Assembly: GCA_017448975.1 (NCBI GenBank)
Contig: JAFSKN010000040.1
Coordinates: 1 to 64,000 of the forward strand
Reading direction: 5' to 3'
DNA: 64,000 nt
Source of the DNA: Clostridia bacterium
GTDB lineage: Bacteria; Bacillota; Clostridia; Christensenellales; Aristaeellaceae
Below are positions 58,595-64,000 of the stretch, in pieces. The notes beneath the pieces are model-generated. The model ran no database searches, was not told the DNA's origin, and saw nothing but the letters and a program-made list of their open reading frames with translations. Numbering within the stretch: the stretch's first letter is position 1; every line of letters starts with the position of its first letter. Both the position numbers and the translations under genes were made by a program.

Positions 58595-59332
58595 CTGTAT
58601 CGACTGACGGCCGGTTTTTTCGCGTTCCTGCTGCTGACCGTTTGGGCGGCAGCGGCTTTCGCCAGGGAAGCGGGGGGCACGTTTACGGACACCCGCTTTC
58701 AGGGAGACTACTCCACGGAAAACTTAGACGCGATCATTGAGGAATACGAGCTGTACGACGGCTGGTACTGGACGACGCCGCGGAACGTATACCAGGATTT
58801 CCATGGGCAGGAAGAAAAAAAGGGCTGGACCCAAACCAGCAAGGAACGCTTTGATCCCTTCATTTATTCGTGGGGTTGGTTCGGCTGCCGCTGGAACTGG
58901 GATATGCTGGACGATTCCATGCCCAACACATACGGCTGGGGAGAATGCTTTGGCTTTTGCCAGTTTTTGGGTTATCTTTTATCCGGGGAACGCAATCCCC
59001 ACGGAAACTGGGTGCCCTTTTTATCGGCAAGGCAGGCCAAGGGCCTGAAACCCGGCGATATCCTGCGGATAGAATACACCGACGAAAGGGGCCTGCATCA
59101 GCACAGCGCCATGGTGTACAGCGTGGACGAGGAAAACGGAAAAGTGACGTTCCTGCAGGTATCCGGCGCCAATTACAACCGCATCTATACCCGCCAGGGC
59201 TTTTCCGGCGCGGGACTGGCGGGCACCACGAAGCTGTCGGCGATCCTCACATGCCCCGGCCTGCGCATCCTGCGGGCGGAAGAAAACCTGAACGGCGTTT
59301 ATCCCTACGGCTGGACGCCGAGGACGGAATAA
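58595..59332 (+). CDS. Secreted Cys-His hydrolase-like protein with apparent CTG start
   Basis: Read from CTG 58595 the frame gives 245 residues with a good signal peptide (MYRLTAGFFAFLLLTVWAAA, cut after FA). No ATG, GTG or TTG precedes the hydrophobic segment in this frame; a TGA lies at 58586. AGGTG lies 7 bases before the CTG. Alternatively GTG at 58585 with one extra base at about 58594 would give MKQLYRLTAG, so a frameshift or sequencing error is possible. The C-terminal half has GWGECFGFCQFLGYLL and LHQHSAMVYSVDEENGKVTFLQ, a Cys-then-His arrangement like NlpC/P60, CHAP or other papain-fold amidases. It may act on peptidoglycan or peptides. Confidence 0.65.
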   Translation: MYRLTAGFFAFLLLTVWAAAAFAREAGGTFTDTRFQGDYSTENLDAIIEEYELYDGWYWTTPRNVYQDFHGQEEKKGWTQTSKERFDPFIYSWGWFGCRWNWDMLDDSMPNTYGWGECFGFCQFLGYLLSGERNPHGNWVPFLSARQAKGLKPGDILRIEYTDERGLHQHSAMVYSVDEENGKVTFLQVSGANYNRIYTRQGFSGAGLAGTTKLSAILTCPGLRILRAEENLNGVYPYGWTPRTE

Positions 59333-59335
59333 AGA

Positions 59336-59410
59336 ACGGAGTTGAGATTTATATCGTGGATAGAATCGTGTCCCGAAAATCGTAATGATCTCAACGCTCA
59401 ACTCTGCTCC
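59336..59410. repeat. Family-3 fold-back repeat, copy 2
   Basis: GGAGTTGAGAT (59338-59348) pairs with ATCTCAACGCTCAACTCTGC (59388-59407). It shares the AGTTGAGATTTATAT and ATCTCAACGCTCAACTCT parts with copy 1 at 39977 while the loops differ. Confidence 0.65.
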
Positions 59411-59413
59411 GCA

Positions 59414-59435
59414 GGCCGCTTCCGGCGGCTTTTTT
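59414..59435 (+). terminator. Terminator after the secreted Cys-His protein gene
   Basis: GCCGC/GCGGC stem followed by six T residues, directly after the family-3 repeat. Confidence 0.8.
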
Positions 59436-59484
59436 GTTTGCCACGATTTTTAACATTTATCCGTCAAAAGTTATTTTCCGTGCA

Positions 59485-59513
59485 TTGCGGGGCCTGGAAA
59501 ATCACGGTATAAT
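59485..59513 (+). promoter_or_regulatory. Promoter of the regulator-ABC exporter operon
   Basis: TTGCGG (59485-59490), 17-base spacer, TATAAT (59508-59513), 20 bases before the ATG. Confidence 0.78.
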
Positions 59514-59533
59514 CTTGCCGAGGTGGGAAAAGT

Positions 59534-59950
59534 ATGATAGGTGAGAACATTCAGTATTTACGGAAAAAGCGAAACCTGACCCAGGAAGCCCTGGCGGAGC
59601 AGCTCGGCGTATCCCGCCAGACGGTGGCCAAATGGGAAGCGGGGGAAAGCGCCCCGGACCTGGACGCGGCGGCAAAACTGGGCCGGGCCTTCGACGTTTC
59701 CTTGGACGATTTGATTTCCTCGCCGGTGGAGGTTCCGCCGCCCGAATTTGCCAAGGGCAAGCATGTGTTCGGCCTGGTCACGGTGGGCGACAAGGGCCAG
59801 ATCGTCATCCCGGTGCAGGCCCGGCGGGTGTTCCGCATCTCCCCCGGCGACCAGTTGATGGTGCTGGGGGACGAGGACCGGGGCCTGGCCCTGGTGGACG
59901 CCCGATTCTTTCTGAAAATCGCGGAGGTGATTCGCAATGGCGAAAAATGA
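59534..59950 (+). CDS. XRE regulator with C-terminal AbrB/SpoVT domain
   Basis: 138 residues with two DNA-binding modules. The N-terminal XRE helix-turn-helix (about 5-60, LTQEALAEQLGVSRQTVAKWE) is joined to a C-terminal AbrB/SpoVT swapped-hairpin domain (about 78-125, VTVGDKGQIVIPVQARRVFRISPGDQLMVLGD). It is the first gene of an operon with an ABC ATPase and permease, overlapping the ATPase gene by 14 bases. It probably autoregulates the operon. The likely inducer is whatever the exporter handles, which the sequence does not reveal. Confidence 0.88.
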   Translation: MIGENIQYLRKKRNLTQEALAEQLGVSRQTVAKWEAGESAPDLDAAAKLGRAFDVSLDDLISSPVEVPPPEFAKGKHVFGLVTVGDKGQIVIPVQARRVFRISPGDQLMVLGDEDRGLALVDARFFLKIAEVIRNGEK

Positions 59951-60788
59951 CGCGCCCCTGTCCGTGCGGGGCCTGTGCAAGAAATATCCGGCCTTTACGC
60001 TGGACAGCGTAACCTTTGATCTGACGCCCGGGGCCATTACCGGCTTCATCGGGCGCAACGGCGCGGGGAAAACCACCACCCTGAACGCCATCCTGTCCTT
60101 CATCAAGCCGGACGGGGGCGAGGTGCTGTTCTCCGGCCTTTCCATGGCGGACCACGCGGCGGAAATCAAGCAAAAGATCGGCTTCGTGTCGGCGGGCATG
60201 GCCTATTATACCGGCAAAAAGCTCAAAACCATCACGGACGTGACCCGCGCCTTCTATCCCGCCTGGGACGGCGCAGCGTATCAAAAATACATGGGCCGCT
60301 TCGGCCTGGACGAGAGCAAAACCCCCGCGTCCCTGTCCAACGGCATGAAAATCAAATATGCCTTGGCCCTGGCCCTGTCCCACGGGGCGGAACTGATGCT
60401 GCTGGACGAACCCACCAGCGGCCTGGACCCGGTGAGCCGGGAAGAACTGATCGAAATTTTCCTGGCCCTGAAGGACGAGGGCAAAACCATCCTGTTTTCC
60501 ACCCACATCACGTCCGACCTGGATAAGTGCGCCGACCGCATCCTGTTCCTGCAAAAGGGGCGGCTCACCGCCGACAGCGCCCTGAACGATTTCATCGGCG
60601 CGTACCGCCTGGCGTCCTGCGCGGGCGGCGTGCCGGAGGCCGCAGCGCCCTGCGTCTTAGGCACGTGCCGCACAAAAGACGGCTGCACCGCCCTGTTCAA
60701 ACAGGCGGACGCGGAGAGGCTTTCCCTGGATTGCCGCCAGCCTGATTTAGAGGAGATTATGGTACATTTAGAAAAGGAGGGTGCGTAA
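59937..60788 (+). CDS. ABC exporter ATP-binding protein
   Basis: 283 residues. Walker A GRNGAGKTTT, Walker B LMLLDEPTSGLDP and the switch His in FSTHITSDLDKC. The signature is degenerate: LSNGMKIKYALALAL in place of LSGGQ, as is common in the YtrB/BcrA-like branch. A C-terminal 80-residue tail with several Cys residues is unusual. It overlaps its permease by one base (TAATG). The XRE-ABC-permease order resembles the ytr-type antibiotic and cell-wall-stress modules. Confidence 0.92.
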   Translation: MAKNDAPLSVRGLCKKYPAFTLDSVTFDLTPGAITGFIGRNGAGKTTTLNAILSFIKPDGGEVLFSGLSMADHAAEIKQKIGFVSAGMAYYTGKKLKTITDVTRAFYPAWDGAAYQKYMGRFGLDESKTPASLSNGMKIKYALALALSHGAELMLLDEPTSGLDPVSREELIEIFLALKDEGKTILFSTHITSDLDKCADRILFLQKGRLTADSALNDFIGAYRLASCAGGVPEAAAPCVLGTCRTKDGCTALFKQADAERLSLDCRQPDLEEIMVHLEKEGA

Positions 60789-61438
60789 TGAACCTGCTGA
60801 AAAAGGAATTCCGCCTGTGCATGCACCCCATCGCGCCCATGATGCTGTGTTTAAGCGCCCTGATCCTGGTGCCCGCGTACCCCTACGCCATCACCTGCTT
60901 TTACATGACCTTGGCCATTTTCTTTACCTGCCTTTCCAGCCGGGAAAACCACGACGCGGCCTATACCGCCTGCCTGCCCGTGTCCCGGCGGGATATGGTG
61001 CGGAGCCGCATGGGGCTTGCCTGCATCCTGGAAGGCGTGCAGCTGCTGGCATGCTTAGGCTTCGTCTTCCTGCGGCCCCTGACCGGCAGCACGGAAAACA
61101 GCGCGGGCATGGACGCCAATCTCGCCGTGATCGCCGAAGGGCTGATCGTGTTCGGCCTGTTCAACGCGCTGTTCTTCCCCCGCTGGTACAAGGACATCAC
61201 CAAGGTGGGCCTGCCCTTTATCATCGCCGGGGCGGCGGTGTTCCTGTACATCACCCTGTCCATCGTTTCCACCTACGCCGTGCCCTTCGTCCGGGACGTG
61301 CTGGATACCCCCGACCCCGAACACCTGACCGAAAAGCTGATTTTCCTGGCCTGCGCCGGGGCGCTCTACGCCGCGCTCACGCTTTTGAGCTTCCGCCTGT
61401 CGGTGCGCCGGTTTGAACAGGTGGATTTGCAGCTGTGA
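60788..61438 (+). CDS. ABC-2 type permease of the exporter
   Basis: 216 residues with about six membrane helices: 15-30 and 33-50 near the N terminus, then 78-98, 112-132, 140-165 and 185-203. The cytoplasmic loop SSRENHDAAYTACLPVSRRDMVRSR is typical of ABC-2 permeases of the ytr/DUF3021-like group. It forms an exporter with the preceding ATPase. Substrate unknown. Confidence 0.85.
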   Translation: MNLLKKEFRLCMHPIAPMMLCLSALILVPAYPYAITCFYMTLAIFFTCLSSRENHDAAYTACLPVSRRDMVRSRMGLACILEGVQLLACLGFVFLRPLTGSTENSAGMDANLAVIAEGLIVFGLFNALFFPRWYKDITKVGLPFIIAGAAVFLYITLSIVSTYAVPFVRDVLDTPDPEHLTEKLIFLACAGALYAALTLLSFRLSVRRFEQVDLQL

Positions 61439-61493
61439 AGCCGTAAAGCAGGGTTTACACATGAATCACAAATTGGGATTTGTGGAGGAGATG

Positions 61494-61887
61494 TTGGGGG
61501 CTCTCCGCCCCCAAACCCCGGACCAAAGGACTTCGTCCTCTGGACTCCCTCAAAGGGAAACTACAATGTTGGGAAAACCAAACTACTTTCGCTTGCCGCG
61601 CTGGAGTTTTACGGAAGTATGAAAGCTTCTGGCCCGAGAAAGCCGGGAAAATCCCCAGGGGAAAGCTCGCTTTCCCCCTGGGATTATTCCCTGGCTTTCC
61701 CCGGATGCGAAGCATCCGGGTTGGCCGCTTTCAGCGGCCGGGCCAGAAGCGCAAAGTCGCATGTTATACTATGCGTTCCAAAGCAACAGCGGGAAGCAAG
61801 TTTTCTCCACGCATCGAGTTATTTTCGCGGGAAAGGGTCCAGGGGCGTCACGCCCCTGGCGCAGGTCTGGGCGCGCGGAGCGCCCAG
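61494..61887. repeat. Family-1 structured repeat, copy H (full length)
   Basis: TTGGGGGC/GCCCCCAA (61494-61514), then AAAGGAC/GTCCTCT, a core hairpin tipped by GGAAAGCTCGCTTTCC, CCGGATGC/GCATCCGG, GGCCGCT/AGCGGCC, AGGGGCGT/ACGCCCCT and CTGGGCG/CGCCCAG (61867-61887). It fills most of the space between the exporter and glyQS; 61888-61951 shows nothing else. Confidence 0.85.
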
Positions 61888-61951
61888 CGTAACCCCTCCC
61901 CGTCAAATCCCAATTTTTCATGCTTGCGTGAGCCGTGTGATCCTGAACAGC

Positions 61952-61993
61952 AAATAAAGACCGCCCGCGCCGGTTTCGCTCCGGGGCGGGCGG
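61952..61993 (-). terminator. Terminator of glyQS
   Basis: CCGCCCGC (61961-61968) and GCGGGCGG (61986-61993) form the stem; on the minus strand CTTTATTT follows. It ends 30 bases past the glyQS stop. Confidence 0.85.
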
Positions 61994-62022
61994 GTTGTAT
62001 AGCTTTCGATTTGCGGCAAGTG

Positions 62023-63411
62023 TCAGAACTGCTGCATATCCTCGATATACTGCTTCAATTCGGAAACGGGGATGCGCTTCTGTTCCATGGTGTCGCGGTC
62101 GCGGACGGTGACGGTGCCGGTTTCCTCGGTCTCAAAGTCCACGGTGACGCACACGGGGGTGCCCACTTCGTCCTGGCGGCGGTAGCGCTTGCCGATGGAG
62201 CCGGTTTCGTCGTAGTCCACCATGAAGTATTTGCTCAATTCTTCATGAATTTGAGTGGCCAGGCCGCCCAATTTGTTCTTTTGCAGGGGCAGCACGGCGG
62301 CCTTGAAGGGCGCCAGGGCGGGATGCAGGTGCAGCACGGTGCGCACGTCGCCGCCTTCCAGCTCTTCTTCCTCGTAGGCGTTGCACAGGAACGCCAGGGT
62401 GACGCGGTCCGCGCCTAAGGAGGGCTCGATCACGTAGGGGATATAGCGCTCGTTGGTCACGGGGTCGATATATTCCATGCTCTCGCCGGAGGTGTTCTGG
62501 TGCTGGGTCAGGTCGTAATCCGTGCGGTCAGCGATGCCCCAGAGCTCGCCCCAGCCGAAGGGGAACAGGAATTCAAAGTCCGTGGTGGCCTTGGAATAGA
62601 AGGCCAGCTCTTCCTTGCTGTGGTCGCGCAGGCGCAGGGCTTCTTCCTTGATGCCCAGCTTCAGCAGCCAATCCCGGCAGTAGCCCCGCCAGTAATCGAA
62701 CCATTCTAAATCGGTGCCGGGCTTGCAGAAGAATTCCAGCTCCATCTGTTCAAATTCGCGGATGCGGAAAATGAAGTTGCCGGGGGTGATCTCGTTGCGG
62801 AAGCTCTTGCCCACCTGGGCCACGCCCATGGGCAGCTTGCGCCGGGTGGCGCGCACGATGTTCTTGAAGTTCACGAAAATGCCCTGGGCCGTTTCGGGGC
62901 GCAGGTAGATTTCGTTGGCGCTGTCCTCGGTGACGCCTTGGTGGGTCTTGAACATCAAATTGAACTTGCGGATGCCGGTAAAGTCCTTCTTGCCGCAGGT
63001 GGGGCACACGATGTCATGCTCGGCGATGAAGCTTTCATACTGCTCGTTGGTCCAGCCGTCGGCCTGGATTTCCTGGCCGTTTTCCTTGCCCCAGTCCTCG
63101 ATCAGCTTGTCCGCCCGGAAGCGGGCCTTGCAGGCGCGGCAGTCCATGAGGGGGTCGTTAAAGGTGCCCACGTGGCCGGAAGCCACCCACACCATGCGGT
63201 TCATCAAAATGGCGCTGTCCAGGCCCACGTTGGTCTTGCTTTCCTGCACGAACTTTTTCAGCCACGCCTTTTTCACGTTGTTCTTGAATTCCACGCCCAA
63301 GGGGCCGTAGTCCCAGGAGTTGGCCAGGCCGCCGTAAATTTCGCTGCCCGGAAAAATAAAGCCCCGCACCTTGCACAGAGCCACTAACTTGTCCATTGTC
63401 AACTGACCCAT
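62023..63411 (-). CDS. glyQS: Glycyl-tRNA synthetase, single-chain dimeric type
   Basis: 462 residues. Class II synthetase that charges tRNA-Gly, of the alpha2 type found in many Bacillota and Actinobacteria. Motif 1 is in the [19 protein letters not shown] area, motif 2 is [26 protein letters not shown], and motif 3 is [15 protein letters not shown] zinc-type Cys set, CRACK and CPTCGKKD, lies in the insertion near residues 90-140. The C-terminal anticodon-binding domain (about 350-460) includes [13 protein letters not shown]. The leader is only about 35 bases, so unlike cysES it has no T-box. Confidence 0.97.
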   Translation of the reverse strand: MGQLTMDKLVALCKVRGFIFPGSEIYGGLANSWDYGPLGVEFKNNVKKAWLKKFVQESKTNVGLDSAILMNRMVWVASGHVGTFNDPLMDCRACKARFRADKLIEDWGKENGQEIQADGWTNEQYESFIAEHDIVCPTCGKKDFTGIRKFNLMFKTHQGVTEDSANEIYLRPETAQGIFVNFKNIVRATRRKLPMGVAQVGKSFRNEITPGNFIFRIREFEQMELEFFCKPGTDLEWFDYWRGYCRDWLLKLGIKEEALRLRDHSKEELAFYSKATTDFEFLFPFGWGELWGIADRTDYDLTQHQNTSGESMEYIDPVTNERYIPYVIEPSLGADRVTLAFLCNAYEEEELEGGDVRTVLHLHPALAPFKAAVLPLQKNKLGGLATQIHEELSKYFMVDYDETGSIGKRYRRQDEVGTPVCVTVDFETEETGTVTVRDRDTMEQKRIPVSELKQYIEDMQQF

Positions 63412-63445
63412 AAGTCATCCTTCCTTCCTGAAAAATGTACGCTTC

Positions 63446-63474
63446 ATTATCGCCATTTCATGGGCTTTTGTCAA
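63446..63474 (-). promoter_or_regulatory. Promoter of glyQS
   Basis: Minus-strand TTGACA (63469-63474), 17-base spacer, GATAAT (63446-63451). Confidence 0.8.
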
Positions 63475-63499
63475 GGAAAAGTTTGCCTTCACACACGGC

Positions 63500-63727
63500 A
63501 TGATTACCCGCAAGAAGACCAGAAAGCGCTGGCGTATAGGGATCAATCAGGGTACTGTGTTCTTCCTGATGCTGTTCAGGCTATATCAAGTCATCGAGAA
63601 TATCGTTTCCAGAGGATTTACACCTTTGATGGTCGAGATCACAGCAGGACTCCTTGCAATTGTTCCGACGCTGAATGTGGTGGCGTGCATTGAATCTCGA
63701 ACGGATGCATATAGACCGGAACGATGA
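63500..63727 (+). CDS. Possible small membrane protein, doubtful
   Basis: 75 residues with a basic N terminus (MITRKKTRKRWR) and two hydrophobic stretches, about 19-34 and 43-64 (LMVEITAGLLAIVPTLNVVACI). No domain is recognised and no strong ribosome site precedes it. It could be a real short inner-membrane protein or the remnant of a longer one. The surrounding DNA is more AT-rich than the core genes. Confidence 0.3.
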   Translation: MITRKKTRKRWRIGINQGTVFFLMLFRLYQVIENIVSRGFTPLMVEITAGLLAIVPTLNVVACIESRTDAYRPER

Positions 63728-63864
63728 CGCCGGATACGGCACCGCGGTGTAAACTGCGTTTTTTACCTTATTCCTCAAATCATGAGGAAACAAATCTTTT
63801 TTGCGATTTTGAAGGAATTTTGGAAAATGAGCAGTATATATAATATGTATATATATACGCATCT

Positions 63865-64000
63865 GTGCCTTCGGCACTTTTATCAGAGGGGTATGCGGCC
63901 CTGTTGGAATCGTTCGCGGAGGGAAAAGCGGTGACGATCGAAGCGTTGGAAGCATACGGCGCCAATGTGAAAGCTGGCTTGGCCCGCTGCATGGGAATGC
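63865..64000 (+). CDS. Start of a protein with an Hpt-like segment, runs off the window
   Basis: From GTG 63865 the frame is open to the window end. It reads ALLSEGYAALLESFAEG, then TIEALEAYGANVKAGLARCM. The segment resembles the beginning of Hpt (histidine phosphotransfer) domains, with the pattern G-x-x-V-x-x-G-L-x-R-C. The start is uncertain, since a stop lies shortly before and no clear ribosome site is seen. Only about 45 residues are visible. Confidence 0.35.
   Translation, partial: MPSALLSEGYAALLESFAEGKAVTIEALEAYGANVKAGLARCMGM

Noticed and set aside
63581-63955. Minus-strand open frame near the right edge
   Set aside because: Low-complexity composition, no ribosome site and no recognisable domain; it overlaps better plus-strand candidates.
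1-64000. tRNA, rRNA and CRISPR loci
   Set aside because: No cloverleaf with a TTCGA-type T arm, no rRNA-like stretch and no regular repeat-spacer array was seen by eye; a tRNA or Rfam scan would settle this.

Overview
The window looks like chromosomal DNA of a GC-rich Bacillota bacterium of the class Clostridia, probably a gut or rumen commensal. The evidence is a 520-residue RNase Y, single-chain glycyl-tRNA synthetase, AsnA-type asparagine synthetase, a probable T-box leader, strong sigma-A promoters with 17-base spacers, GerMN and AbrB/SpoVT domains, a DUF368 (PopT) lipid transporter and a large stock of polysaccharide and uronate enzymes. Family-level placement is inference; no rRNA or tRNA gene was seen.

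Layout. 0-3.3 kb: asnA and rny. 3.3-7.3 kb: an AT-rich three-gene cassette with a DUF1828/DUF1829-type protein, a 208-bp near-identical copy of the middle of rny, and a RAYT (REP-associated Y1 transposase) bounded by its REP palindromes. 7.2-13.3 kb: a secreted von Willebrand A protein, a fructuronate/tagaturonate reductase and a GH31 glycosidase. 13.4-15.8 kb: cysE-cysS behind a probable T-box. 16.3-20.7 kb: a cyclic-di-GMP module (GGDEF, EAL, GGDEF). 20.8-26.5 kb: GH94 phosphorylase and secreted pullulanase. 26.6-30.3 kb: a regulator, a GerMN protein and a polyprenyl-phosphate sugar transferase. 30.8-34.2 kb: a MATE transporter fused to an RsbW-like ATPase, paired with a membrane RsbU-type phosphatase. 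34.4-37.1 kb: a DHH phosphoesterase, a convincing oriC (DnaA boxes, an AT-rich unwinding site, two arrays of DnaA-trio-like triplets) and dnaN, with no dnaA beside them. 37.5-45.5 kb: popT, a DUF2974 lipase-like protein, pduL, a MATE pump, mazEF, a solo hicB and an HD-GYP protein. 45.5-52.1 kb: fucI, a thioesterase and a three-gene ABC importer. 52.3-59.3 kb: a zinc-ribbon protein, a large AT-rich C39-like secreted protein, GH27, uxuA and a secreted Cys-His protein with an apparent CTG start. 59.5-61.4 kb: a regulator plus ABC exporter operon. 62-63.4 kb: glyQS. The last 600 bases hold only weak or partial ORFs.

Together the enzymes release and consume glucose, galactose, fucose, xylose or glucose side chains and hexuronates (pullulanase, GH94, GH31, GH27, FucI, UxuA and the reductase). 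They are scattered as single genes rather than gathered into one locus. Cyclic-di-GMP enzymes occur in two places. To the right of oriC 19 of 24 genes run with replication; to the left about 12 of 22 do.

The most unusual content lies between genes. Eight copies of a 300-400 bp hairpin-rich repeat (family 1) have palindromic ends whose stems differ between copies but stay paired. A separate ~105-bp two-hairpin repeat (family 2) is nested inside hairpin loops of family 1 and of itself. Other fold-back elements lie at 30.4-30.7 and 52.1-52.3 kb, and REP palindromes mark the edges of small accessory genes. All calls come from reading the sequence; no database search was run.
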